Assembly (NCBI RefSeq): GCF_028583725.1
Contig: NZ_CP110680.1
Coordinates: 4,216,001 to 4,280,000 of the forward strand
DNA length: 64,000 nucleotides
Reading direction: 5' to 3'
From: Cellulomonas fimi
GTDB taxonomy: Bacteria; Actinomycetota; Actinomycetes; Actinomycetales; Cellulomonadaceae
Of this stretch, positions 27,616-35,386 are shown piece after piece; within the stretch, counting starts at the first letter, position 1; the number at the start of each line of letters is the position of its first letter. The notes below the pieces were generated by a model, which had not been told where the DNA came from, searched no databases, and saw only the letters and a list, made by a program, of their open reading frames with translations. Both the position numbers and the translations under genes were made by a program.

Positions 27616-27914
27616 AGCCGGCCCCCGAGCAGGTCGCGCAGCGCGCGCGTGTACCGGGCGAGCGCGGCGCGCCCGGTGTCGCTGAGCTCCACGTAGGTCA
27701 CCGGTGTCCGGCCCTCGTGGGTCTTGGTGATGGTCACGTACTCCGCCTCCTCGAGTCGGCGCAGGTGGGTCGAGAGGTTGCCCGCGGTCATGTCGAGCAG
27801 CTGTTGCAGCCGCGGGAAGCTGATGCGGTCGCCGCGCGCGAGCGCGGAGAGCGCGGACACGACGCGCAGGCGCGCCTCGGTGTGGATGACGGGGTCGAGC
27901 GGGGCGTCAGGCAC
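27612..27914 (-). CDS. Winged-helix transcriptional regulator (HTH_34 type)
   Basis: 100-aa single-domain winged helix. RLRVVSALSALARGDRISFPRLQQLLDMTAGNLSTHLRRLEEAEYV is the helix-turn-helix and TKTHEGRTPVTYVELSDTGR the wing; the family is common in ABC-2 exporter operons. It overlaps the membrane-protein gene upstream by 8 bp and the ATPase gene downstream (GTGA). The 17-bp inverted repeat in front of the operon (28626-28642) is its likely operator, giving autoregulation. Confidence 0.88.
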   Translation of the reverse strand: MPDAPLDPVIHTEARLRVVSALSALARGDRISFPRLQQLLDMTAGNLSTHLRRLEEAEYVTITKTHEGRTPVTYVELSDTGRAALARYTRALRDLLGGRL

Positions 27915-28593
27915 GGCGCCTCCGCCGCTCCCGGACCGCCACGTACGTGCCGGCGACGAGCATCCCGCCGCCGCCGGCGAGGGACATCGTGAGGTAGGTG
28001 CCGGGCAGGCCGACGTGCGCGCTCGCACCGCCGACGACGGCGATCCAGGCGCCGAGCAGGTACATCGGCAGGTCGTCCCAGAGCGCGCCGCCGGCCAGGT
28101 AGAGCAGTCCGACGACGAGCGCCGCGAGGGCGTTGCCCGCGAGCGCCGACACCTCCGGCGGCGCACCGGCGTCGGCGAGCGCGGTGACGATCAGCGCCTG
28201 GGTGACGAACCCGATCCCCCACGACCACCCGTACAGGGCGCCGGTCCGGGCGCTGGTCCCGACGAGCCCGCGGCTGCGGTGGAGCACGTGCCACAGCGTC
28301 CCGACCGTGCCGAGGACGCCGAGCGTGATCGCGACGCCCGCGGCGATGCCCGACGGCGTGCCGTCGTCGTTCGCGGAGAGCCACATCAGCCCGTACCCGA
28401 CGAGCCAGACCGTGCCCCACAGCAGGAAGAGGAACGCGCCCGACGGGTACGCGGCGACGGCGGAGCGTCGTCCGGCGGCGATGACCGCGAGCGCCTGCGC
28501 GGGGTCGAACGGCTCGTCGTCCCGGCCGCGCTCGGCGTCGAGCGGCTCGTCGCCTGCCCGGTCGCCGACGGTGCCGTCCGTGTCGCGTGCCAT
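27907..28593 (-). CDS. Multi-span membrane protein of the ABC-2 operon
   Basis: 228 aa: an acidic cytoplasmic N terminus (1-45), about six hydrophobic helices, and a basic Arg-rich tail. No enzymatic motif. Its position as first gene, overlapping the regulator gene, suggests it helps the exporter or senses the membrane signal. ATG at 28593 is chosen because the ACTTTGT operator lies just upstream; the longer frame from 28917 reads through promoter DNA. Family not recognised. Confidence 0.75.
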   Translation of the reverse strand: MARDTDGTVGDRAGDEPLDAERGRDDEPFDPAQALAVIAAGRRSAVAAYPSGAFLFLLWGTVWLVGYGLMWLSANDDGTPSGIAAGVAITLGVLGTVGTLWHVLHRSRGLVGTSARTGALYGWSWGIGFVTQALIVTALADAGAPPEVSALAGNALAALVVGLLYLAGGALWDDLPMYLLGAWIAVVGGASAHVGLPGTYLTMSLAGGGGMLVAGTYVAVRERRRRRA

Positions 28594-28625
28594 CGTCGCC
28601 TCCTCGGTTCCGCCTTGTTCGTTCA

Positions 28626-28642
28626 ACTTTGTCTCACAAAGT
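28626..28642. promoter_or_regulatory. 17-bp operator of the ABC-2 operon
   Basis: ACTTTGTCTCACAAAGT has perfect 7-bp arms around a 3-nt centre, 33 bp upstream of the first ATG of the leftward operon. A further TTTGT half site follows at 28645-28649. It is strikingly AT-rich for this genome. Confidence 0.65.
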
Positions 28643-28825
28643 AGTTTGTCGGGCTGCCCAGCGCAAGGGTTCAGCCCCACGTACCGGGCGGCGGCGCGGT
28701 CGGGGCAGCACGCCGGGGTGGCCGTGCCGCCGTTCGGGTTGCACCGCGCGCACCACCGGTTGCCCCGCGCTACTGTCGCCCCCGCGTCCGCCCTGGGCGC
28801 ATTCGCACCGTTCCGGAGGTTCGTC

Positions 28826-29179
28826 GTGAAGATCAGGAAGAGGTCGGCCGTCGCGGCCGCCGCCGTCGCGCTCGTCATGGTGGGGGTCGCCGCGCCGGCG
28901 CAGGCCGCCGACTTCACCGTCTACTCCACGACGTACAAGTCGAGCGTCTACTACAACGACGGGAACAACACGCTGCGGCTGTGCGACGTCGTCGACCGCG
29001 ACGGGGACGGCGCCCACATCAGCACCTCGCTCGGGCACTGGACCTACGTCTACAACGGCTGCACGTGGCTCCAGAACGTGCCCGACAACGTGCGGATGAC
29101 CGTCGACGTGTGCGACTGGATCTACATGTCGTCCAACCGCAACCGCTGGTTCTGCCAGAGCATCACGATCACGTCCTGA
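28826..29179 (+). CDS. Small secreted four-cysteine protein
   Basis: 117 aa. Signal peptide: KIRKR, hydrophobic core to about residue 24, and cleavage after AQA. The mature part of about 87 residues is rich in Tyr, Asn, Asp and Ser and has four cysteines, enough for two disulfides, with no known domain. GTG at 28826 follows GGAGG (28816-28820). It stands alone between two unrelated genes. I do not recognise a function; the composition suggests an extracellular binding or surface protein. Confidence 0.7.
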   Translation: MKIRKRSAVAAAAVALVMVGVAAPAQAADFTVYSTTYKSSVYYNDGNNTLRLCDVVDRDGDGAHISTSLGHWTYVYNGCTWLQNVPDNVRMTVDVCDWIYMSSNRNRWFCQSITITS

Positions 29180-29335
29180 CGCCGCTCGTGGCTCCGCGTG
29201 CCGGCCGGCTCGTCCTCGCGACGGGCCGCCGGCGCGCGTCCGGGTCCTCCACCCGCGGCCCACGCGGCACGGCCGCGCGTCCCGGCACAGGAAGCTGTCA
29301 GCGCACGTCCAGGTGTGCGACCTAGGCTCGGACGC

Positions 29336-30223
29336 ATGACGACGACGGCGCCCGGCGACGCGACGCCCGCCGACCCGGGGCGCACGAGCGCCACCGCACA
29401 CGCGACCGTGGTGTCACCCACCGACGACGACGCCCGGCCCCCGTTCGCTCCGCCGCCCGGTCCGCGCGCGGTGAGGCGCCGGCTCACCGCGGAGATCTGG
29501 ATCGTCCTCGGTCTGTCGCTCGGCCGGTCCGGCGTCTACGCCGTCGTCGCGATCCTCGACCGGCTGACCCGCGAGCAGGCGCTCGGGGACCAGACCGCCA
29601 CGCTCAACCCGAGCCGCTCGCCGCGCCCCTGGCTCGACCTCACCTACCAGCTCCTGTCGATCGGGTTCGCCCTCGTCCCCGTCGCGCTCGCGCTCTACCT
29701 GCTGTCCGCCAACGGCCGCTCGGCGGTGCGCCGCATCGGGCTCGACGGCACCCGGCCGTGGCGTGACCTGGGCGTCGGCGCCGGGCTCGCGGCGCTCATC
29801 GGGATCCCCGGCCTCGGCCTCTACGCGGTCGGGCGTCTGCTCGGCATCACGGTCGAGGTGCAGGCCGCGGCCCTGAACGCCGCCTGGTGGACCGTGCCCG
29901 TCCTCGTGCTGTCGGCGTTGCAGAACGCGCTGCTCGAGGAGGTCATCGCCGTCGGGTACCTCATGGAGCGGCTGCGCGACCTGCGCTGGAGCGCGCCGGC
30001 GATCGTCGTCGCGAGCGCGCTGCTGCGCGGCTCGTACCACCTCTACCAGGGGTGGGGCGCGTTCGCGGGCAACGTCGTCATGGGCCTGGTGTTCGCGGAG
30101 TACTACCGGCGACGACGTCGTGTCATGCCGCTCGTCGTCGCACACACGCTCATGGACGTGTTCGTGTTCGTCGGGTACGCGCTCGTGCCCGACGAGTGGC
30201 GGGACGCGCTGCTCCTGTCCTGA
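29336..30223 (+). CDS. CPBP-family intramembrane metalloprotease
   Basis: 295 aa with a disordered Pro/Ala N terminus and about eight membrane helices. The CPBP (CAAX protease and bacteriocin-processing) motifs are complete: E201-E202 (LLEEVIAVGY), R231-xx-Y234-H235 (RGSYHLYQG) and H270 (VAHTLMD). These proteins are predicted glutamate/metal-type proteases in the membrane; the substrate here is unknown. TAGGCT (29323-29328) lies 7 nt before the ATG, consistent with a leaderless mRNA. Confidence 0.88.
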   Translation: MTTTAPGDATPADPGRTSATAHATVVSPTDDDARPPFAPPPGPRAVRRRLTAEIWIVLGLSLGRSGVYAVVAILDRLTREQALGDQTATLNPSRSPRPWLDLTYQLLSIGFALVPVALALYLLSANGRSAVRRIGLDGTRPWRDLGVGAGLAALIGIPGLGLYAVGRLLGITVEVQAAALNAAWWTVPVLVLSALQNALLEEVIAVGYLMERLRDLRWSAPAIVVASALLRGSYHLYQGWGAFAGNVVMGLVFAEYYRRRRRVMPLVVAHTLMDVFVFVGYALVPDEWRDALLLS

Positions 30224-30253
30224 CGCGCCCCGCCGCTCGCGGACCCGTGCGCG

Positions 30254-30841
30254 TCAGACGACCGCCGAGCCGCGCCCGACCGCCCGCACGAACGACTTCG
30301 TCGCGAAGCCGCTGACGATCAGCACGACGCCGCCGACGAACGCGAACAGCCCGAGCAGGACCATGACGACCGCGATCGTCTCCTGCGGGTTGATGAGGAC
30401 GAGCAGGCCGAACAGGAACGAGACCAGCCCGAACGTCAGCACCCAGTACCAGCCGATGTCCCGCGCCCGGTACAGGGTCACCGACGCGATGATCGCGAGG
30501 ACGCCCAGCACCAGGATCCAGAGCGAGATCAGGTAGAACACGACCGTCACCGACTTGTCGGGCCACACCATCGCGATCACGCCGAACGCGATCCCCACGA
30601 GCCCCGCGACCGCCCACCAGCCGGCCCCCGGCTCCTTGCGGTTGCCGAGCCACATCCCCAGCGACAGCACGCCGTCGATGACGGCGAACACGCCCCAGAT
30701 CCACATGAGCAGCGTCGCCGTGTCGATCGGTCGGACGAGCATCAGCAGACCCAGGACCAGCAGCACGGCTCCGCGCAGGACGGGGAGCCACCAGATCTTG
30801 CGCAGCGTCGTCTCGACCTCTGCGCCCACCTCGTCGACCAC
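30254..30841 (-). CDS. HdeD-like DUF308 membrane protein
   Basis: 195 aa, six predicted transmembrane helices in three DUF308 hairpins, with characteristic short loops such as GVFAVIDGVLSLG and VLGVLAIIASVTLYR. HdeD relatives protect against acid in enterobacteria; the function in actinobacteria is not established. GTG at 30841 lies 4 nt after GGAGG, slightly tight, but is the best start. Convergent with the CPBP gene. Confidence 0.85.
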   Translation of the reverse strand: MVDEVGAEVETTLRKIWWLPVLRGAVLLVLGLLMLVRPIDTATLLMWIWGVFAVIDGVLSLGMWLGNRKEPGAGWWAVAGLVGIAFGVIAMVWPDKSVTVVFYLISLWILVLGVLAIIASVTLYRARDIGWYWVLTFGLVSFLFGLLVLINPQETIAVVMVLLGLFAFVGGVVLIVSGFATKSFVRAVGRGSAVV

Positions 30842-31036
30842 GTGACCTCCTCGGGCACACGCCCCGGGGCACCTCGCGGGACCGCACCCGCACGCCAACG
30901 GTGTCCCTCGTCGGCCACGCTAGACCTGCGGATCGGGACGAAGCGCGTCGAACACGCCCGCACCGGGCGCGGACCGGCGTCCACGTCACGTACAAGCTCC
31001 CGGGCGGACCGGCCCCCGCTGCCTAGACTCGCCGGT

Positions 31037-33613
31037 ATGTCGTCGACGCCGCCCTCGGGTCGTGCGGCCGCCGTCGACGCGGACCGCACGCGCGGCGGCG
31101 CGCCCGCCGACCCCACGGTCGACTCCCACGGCGGCGACGAGGCGCACGACGCCCGCGTCGTCGTCGAGGACGTCCCGACCGTCCGTGTGCACCACCCGAC
31201 GGACCTGCTGAACGCGGTCGTCGCCGCCGTCGGCGTCGTCCTCGTCCTCGCGCTCGCGTTCTACGCGCCCAACACGACGAGCGGCGTCGCGGAGGACGTC
31301 CAGGGCTTCGCCGACCTGCTGCGCAGCATCCTGTTCATCCCCGTGCAGCTGCTCGAGGTGCTCGTCGCGCTCGTCATCCCGCTCGCCGTGCTCGCGGAGC
31401 TCGCGATCCGCCGGCTCGGCCGCCAGCTCCTCGAGGGCGTGACCGCGGCGGTCGTCGCCGTCGCCCTCAACGAGGCGCTGCGGTTCGTCATCGTCGAGTG
31501 GGCGTCGAGCGACCTCGCCGACGGTCTGTCGATCCGGGTGAACGGCGACCTCGTGGTCTCGCTGCCGCCCGTCTTCGCGATGGTCCTCGCGCTGCTCACC
31601 GTCGCGGGTCCGCGGGGCCGCCGCCGCACGGTCGACTGGTCGTGGAACGTCGTCTGGATCAGCGCCGCGGTGCTGCTCGTCATCGGGCGCGTCTCGCTGC
31701 CGGGTCTCGTCGTGTCGCTGCTCATCGGGCGCGTCGCGGGCATGGTCGTGCGGTACGTGTCCGGCGTGCAGTCCGAGCGTGCGTACGGCACGAGCCTGCT
31801 CGACGGGATCCGGCGCGCCGGGTTCGAGCCCGGCCGGCTCGCCCGCGTCGCCGACGACACGACCGACGCCGACGCGGCACGGCTCGCGGCCCGCGAGGGG
31901 ACCGACCCCGTCCAGCTCGACGGGTCGCCCGCGTCCCGCGCCCTCACGCGCTCGACCGGCCACCGCGTGTACGAGCTCACGACGACCTCCGGGGACGAGC
32001 TCGACGTGCTCGTGATCGACGGTGACCGTCAGGTCGTCGGCGGCCTGGAACGCCTGTGGCGGTCGATCCGCATGCGCGGCATCGAGGGCCGCTCGGTCGT
32101 CTCGCTGCGGCAGGCCACGAGCCGGGCCGCGCTCCTCGCCTACGCCGCACGCGCCGCCGGGGTCCGCACACCGCAGCTGCTGTCGATCGCCGAGGCCGAG
32201 GACTCGATGCTCCTCGTGCAGGAGCGCCCCGGCCGGGCCGTGCCGCTCGCGGACCTGCCGCCCGAGCGGCTCACCGACGACCTGCTGCGGGAGATCTGGG
32301 CGCAGCTGCAGCTCGCGCACGCCGCCGGGGTCGCGCACCGCGCGCTGACCAGCGACGCCGTGCTCGTCGACGACCTCGTCGGGCAGCCCGTCGTGTGGCT
32401 CGTCGGGTGGGAGCAGGGCGACGTCGCCTCGTCCGACCTCGCGCGCCGGATGGACGTCACGCAGCTCGTCGCGCTCCTCGCGCTGCGCGTCGGGGCGAAC
32501 CGCGCGCTCGCGTCGGCCGCCGCCGTCCTGCCCGAGTCGGACCTCGCCTCGGTCGGCCCGCTGCTCCAGACGATCACCCTGCCGCGCGAGACCCGCGTGG
32601 AGATGCGCGCGCACAAGGAGGTGCTCGCCGACCTGCGCACGTCGCTCGTCGCGCGGCTGCCCGAGGCGTCCGTGGAGCCCGAGCAGCTCGTCCGGTTCGG
32701 CGCGCGGACCGTCCTGACGATCCTGCTCACCGTCGTCGCGATCTTCGCGATCCTCACGACGATCAACGTCGAGCAGATCGGCGAGGCGCTCGCCGAGAGC
32801 GACTGGCGCTGGTCGGTGCTGGCGTTCGCGCTCGGCATGAGCACCCTCGTCACCGCGGCGCTGGCGTTCGTGGCGTTCTCGCCCGTCCGGCTGCCCGTCT
32901 GGCGCGCGACGCTCGTCCAGACGGCCGCGACCTTCGTCGCCCTCGCGGCGCCCGCCGGCATCGGCCCGGCGGCGCTCAACCTGCGGATGCTCACCAAGCG
33001 CGGCGTCTCGACGACGCTGTCCGCGGCGACGGTCGCGCTCGTGCAGGTCAGCCAGTTCATCGTGACCCTGGTGCTGCTGCTCGGGCTCACGATCATCTCG
33101 GGCCGGAGCGAGTCGCAGCTGCCGATCTCCGGCGCGATGCTCGTCGCCATCGGGATCGCCGCCGCGCTCGTCGGCGCGTCGCTGCTCGTGCCGCCCGTCC
33201 GCCAGTGGGTCCTCGCGAAGTCGCTGCCGACGCTCCAGCGCACCTGGCCCCGACTCATCGAGGTGCTGGGGCAGCCGTGGCGACTCGCGCTCGCCGTCGG
33301 CGGCAACCTCGCGATGACCCTCGGGTACATCCTGGCGTTCGACGCGTGCCTCCAGGCGCTCAACCAGGACGCGAGCCTGATCCAGGTCGCGCTCGTGTAC
33401 CTCGCGGGCAACACCGCCGGGGCGCTCGTCCCGACGCCGGGCGGCATGGGCGCCGTCGAGTTCGCGCTGGCGACGACGCTCGCGGGCGTCACCGGGATGA
33501 ACATCGGTGTCGCGACGTCGATCGCGGTCCTCTTCCGCGCGCTCACCTACTGGCTGCGCATCCCCTTCGGGTGGGCGGCGATGCGGTACCTGCAACGCAC
33601 CGGCGAGCTCTGA
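31037..33613 (+). CDS. Membrane protein with degenerate kinase domain and LPG-synthase-like C terminus
   Basis: 858 aa in three parts. Residues 1-60 are disordered, and 60-250 hold about six membrane helices. Residues 270-530 resemble a protein/small-molecule kinase: VSLRQATSRAALLAYAARAA, LLVQERPG hinge and AHAAGVAHRALTSDAVLVDD as catalytic-loop equivalent. The loop Asp of HRD is Ala and the DFG-like site reads GWE, so it is probably a pseudokinase. Residues 560-850 form the lysylphosphatidylglycerol-synthase transmembrane region (YbhN/UPF0104), with LAGNTAGALVPTPGGMGAVEFAL as signature. TAGACT (31024-31029) 7 nt upstream indicates a leaderless start. Probably an envelope-lipid transporter or flippase-like protein; exact role unknown. 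Confidence 0.8.
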   Translation: MSSTPPSGRAAAVDADRTRGGAPADPTVDSHGGDEAHDARVVVEDVPTVRVHHPTDLLNAVVAAVGVVLVLALAFYAPNTTSGVAEDVQGFADLLRSILFIPVQLLEVLVALVIPLAVLAELAIRRLGRQLLEGVTAAVVAVALNEALRFVIVEWASSDLADGLSIRVNGDLVVSLPPVFAMVLALLTVAGPRGRRRTVDWSWNVVWISAAVLLVIGRVSLPGLVVSLLIGRVAGMVVRYVSGVQSERAYGTSLLDGIRRAGFEPGRLARVADDTTDADAARLAAREGTDPVQLDGSPASRALTRSTGHRVYELTTTSGDELDVLVIDGDRQVVGGLERLWRSIRMRGIEGRSVVSLRQATSRAALLAYAARAAGVRTPQLLSIAEAEDSMLLVQERPGRAVPLADLPPERLTDDLLREIWAQLQLAHAAGVAHRALTSDAVLVDDLVGQPVVWLVGWEQGDVASSDLARRMDVTQLVALLALRVGANRALASAAAVLPESDLASVGPLLQTITLPRETRVEMRAHKEVLADLRTSLVARLPEASVEPEQLVRFGARTVLTILLTVVAIFAILTTINVEQIGEALAESDWRWSVLAFALGMSTLVTAALAFVAFSPVRLPVWRATLVQTAATFVALAAPAGIGPAALNLRMLTKRGVSTTLSAATVALVQVSQFIVTLVLLLGLTIISGRSESQLPISGAMLVAIGIAAALVGASLLVPPVRQWVLAKSLPTLQRTWPRLIEVLGQPWRLALAVGGNLAMTLGYILAFDACLQALNQDASLIQVALVYLAGNTAGALVPTPGGMGAVEFALATTLAGVTGMNIGVATSIAVLFRALTYWLRIPFGWAAMRYLQRTGEL

Positions 33614-33616
33614 CGC

Positions 33617-33655
33617 CGACGGGCCGGCACCCACGCGCGGGGTGCCGGCCCGTCG
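33617..33655. terminator. Terminator after the 858-aa gene
   Basis: Perfect 16-bp arms (33617-33632 and 33640-33655) with a 7-nt loop, immediately past the stop, between convergent genes. Confidence 0.85.
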
Positions 33656-33679
33656 CCGGTCTCGTGCCGGCGCCGACCG

Positions 33680-34057
33680 TCAGGCGAGCGCCTTGGCCTT
33701 GAGGCGGCTGAACTCCTCCGGGGTGATGACGCCCTGGTCGAGCAGCGCCTTGGCCTCGGTGATGTGCGCGGCCGGCGACGTCTCGGCCACCTCGCGGATG
33801 TAGCGGTCGGTGTCCGCCTGCGCCTTCTTGACGACGGCGACCTGGCGGTCCGCCATCCCGTTGCCGCGCGCGATGACGTAGATCAGCGCCGTCAGGAACG
33901 GGAAGACGATCAGGCCGACGATCCACACGGCCTTCCACCAGCCGCTGACCGTGCGGTCACGGAAGAGGTCCGTGAGGATCTGGAAGAGGATGACGAGGTA
34001 CGCGAAGAACAGGAACCACCAGATCAGCAGCCAGAACCAGCTCCAGAAGCTGTCCAT
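33680..34057 (-). CDS. PLDc_N / SHOCT domain membrane protein
   Basis: 125 aa. Two N-terminal membrane helices of the phospholipase-D nuclease N-terminal type (WWKAVWIVGLIVFPFLTALIYVIARG) lead to a C-terminal SHOCT domain (about 98-125: AKALLDQGVITPEEFSRLKAKAL). SHOCT modules mediate oligomerisation or membrane recruitment. It has a ribosome-binding site (GAGAGAAGG) 4 nt from the ATG. Standalone; function unknown. Confidence 0.88.
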   Translation of the reverse strand: MDSFWSWFWLLIWWFLFFAYLVILFQILTDLFRDRTVSGWWKAVWIVGLIVFPFLTALIYVIARGNGMADRQVAVVKKAQADTDRYIREVAETSPAAHITEAKALLDQGVITPEEFSRLKAKALA

Positions 34058-34163
34058 GCGACCTTCTCTCGGAAGCGAGCCGCCCCGAGTGGCGAGCCCG
34101 GTGAGGCGAGGCTAGCCAAGAACCACCCCGAACGACGCGAACCGGGCGCTCGCGTCGTCGGGC

Positions 34164-34203
34164 GCGGCCGGCGTCGGTCGGGGGCGGCCGGCGTCGGTCG
34201 GGG
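34164..34203. repeat. 20-bp perfect tandem duplication
   Basis: GCGGCCGGCGTCGGTCGGGG occurs twice, head to tail, in the 207-bp gap between the SHOCT gene and the riboswitch unit. Otherwise that gap contains only the terminator at 34215. Confidence 0.8.
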
Positions 34204-34214
34204 ACGCACAGACG

Positions 34215-34251
34215 CGAACGCCGGCCCCGGGTGCACCGGGACCGGCGTTCG
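34215..34251 (-). terminator. Terminator of the riboswitch-controlled small gene
   Basis: Arms CGAACGCCGG (34215-34224) and CCGGCGTTCG (34242-34251) pair perfectly and continue through one mismatch into CCC/GGG. It begins 14 bp past the stop of the 49-aa ORF on the minus strand. Confidence 0.75.
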
Positions 34252-34264
34252 TGAGGTGGTGTCG

Positions 34265-34414
34265 TCAGGCGGCGAGGTAGTCGCGCTGCGCCGGGACGAG
34301 CTCGAGGGTGTGCTGCCGCTCCGCGAGAGCCGCCCAGGCCTGCAGGCGCGAGGCCGGGAGGACGAAGGGGGTGGCTGCCTCGGAGGGGTCGACGGAGAAC
34401 CCGCGCTGGTCCAT
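34265..34414 (-). CDS. 49-aa protein under c-di-GMP riboswitch control
   Basis: ATG at 34412-34414, TGA at 34265-34267, 49 residues. It begins MDQRGFSVDPSEAATPF, continues VLPASRLQAWAALAERQHT and ends RDYLAA. A good Shine-Dalgarno AGGAAG (34420-34425) lies 5 nt before the ATG. The protein has a polar N terminus and an amphipathic middle, no signal peptide or membrane helix, and no cysteines. It is too short for routine gene calling. The evidence that it is real is context: riboswitch, ribosome-binding site, ORF and terminator form one compact unit with nothing else in it. Function unknown; it may be a regulator or partner in motility or envelope behaviour. Confidence 0.7.
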   Translation of the reverse strand: MDQRGFSVDPSEAATPFVLPASRLQAWAALAERQHTLELVPAQRDYLAA

Positions 34415-34427
34415 GTCATCTTCCTGT

Positions 34428-34505
34428 CTGTTCGGTAGCCCGGCTGACCTCGTGGGTCCCGTGGCTTTGCGTCCCCCCCTTGCGGAGGGTTTGCCGTTTC
34501 GCTGA
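34428..34505 (-). promoter_or_regulatory. Cyclic-di-GMP-I (GEMM-I) riboswitch aptamer
   Basis: Read on the minus strand the segment contains the GEMM-I core in order. These are GGCAAACC (34488-34495), a GC-rich P1b-type hairpin with a GCAA tetraloop (34480-34483), GACGCAAAGCC (34463-34473), a short P3-like stem GACC/GGTC, and AGCCGGGCTACCGAA (34431-34445). By alignment to the Vibrio Vc2 aptamer the ligand-discriminating position 20 is G, as in c-di-GMP rather than cGAMP binders. The 3' strand of the closing stem directly abuts the Shine-Dalgarno of the 49-aa ORF, so control of translation initiation is likely. Confidence 0.85.
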
Positions 34506-34637
34506 CAAGTCCGACATTAGAGCAACATGAGACGAGAAGGGAAGCGCTACCAGCTCCGAGTTTGATACGGGCGTCCAATTCACCCGGTCGGCGCACATCC
34601 CGGGCCAGTCCCGCACGAACACGCGGTTCGGCACGTG

Positions 34638-35156
34638 TCACCGGGCGGGCGGACCCACGACGCGGAAGGCGAGCTGGGTCTCCCAGCGGCTCATGTCGGG
34701 CTCCACGCGCGGGTCGGTCAACATCAGCTCTAGTCGGCATCCCCACGCCTCGCCGGCCTCCGTCGGCCACCGGTCCCACTCCTCGCCGTGCGCCTGCGCC
34801 CAGGCCAGCACGTCCGCCGTCACCTGCACCAGCTCGTCCGGATGACCCACGTGCGTCGTCACCACGTACCGCCCCGCAGGCAGGACGTCGGGCGTCACCT
34901 CGCCGTCCGGCTCGGCCACCGCCTCGTCCAGCGGCAGACCCACCTCGACGAGCAGCTCGTGCTCCGCGTCCACGACGCGGTACCGGAAGAACGGCGGGCC
35001 CGCCGGCGTCAGCGAGTGGGCCGCTGCCCACGCGAAGAGGTCGTCGAAACGATCGGTCAGGGACGACAGCGCCGCGGGCGTGACGCGCGCCGCGACGCCC
35101 ACGTACGGCACCTCGGGCCGCTCGACGACCACGGGCTCCGCGCGCCGACGCTCCAT
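34638..35156 (-). CDS. GyrI-like / effector-binding domain protein
   Basis: 172 aa. One GyrI-like small-molecule-binding domain (AraC effector-binding superfamily): VPYVGVAARVTPAALSSL strand-helix, FFRYRVVD, VEVGLPLDEAV, LPAGRYVVTTHVGHPDELVQ and a terminal acidic/aromatic strand. Such stand-alone domains bind lipophilic cations or drugs. ATG at 35156 is supported by TACGCT (35163-35168, minus strand) 6 nt upstream, a leaderless signature; the longer frame would translate the upstream minisatellite. Confidence 0.82.
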   Translation of the reverse strand: MERRRAEPVVVERPEVPYVGVAARVTPAALSSLTDRFDDLFAWAAAHSLTPAGPPFFRYRVVDAEHELLVEVGLPLDEAVAEPDGEVTPDVLPAGRYVVTTHVGHPDELVQVTADVLAWAQAHGEEWDRWPTEAGEAWGCRLELMLTDPRVEPDMSRWETQLAFRVVGPPAR

Positions 35157-35192
35157 GCGACGAGCGTAGGGCGAGCCACGCACGCACGCCGG

Positions 35193-35347
35193 ACGACCGG
35201 GGGCGGCACCGCGGACGGCGCCCGCACGACCGGGGGCGGCACCGCGGACGGCGCCCGCACGACCGCGGCCGCACCGGGACGCCGACCGCACGCGCGCCGT
35301 CGCGGCGCGGGACGCCGACCGCATCGCGACGCGGGACGCCGACCGCA
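35193..35347. repeat. GC-rich minisatellite
   Basis: Two families. A 30-bp unit recurs perfectly at 35193-35222 and 35226-35255 (33-bp period), with a partial third copy. Then the 15-mer GGGACGCCGACCGCA occurs at 35276, 35309 and 35333 with degenerate spacers. It lies between the RDD gene and the GyrI-like gene; I see no gene in it. Confidence 0.75.
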
Positions 35348-35386
35348 CGCGCGTGATCGCGCCGTGGGACGGGCGACCGAGGCCGG

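Noticed and set aside
35193..35347. CRISPR array
   Set aside because: Repeats are adjacent minisatellite units without unique 30-40-bp spacers, and no cas gene is present.
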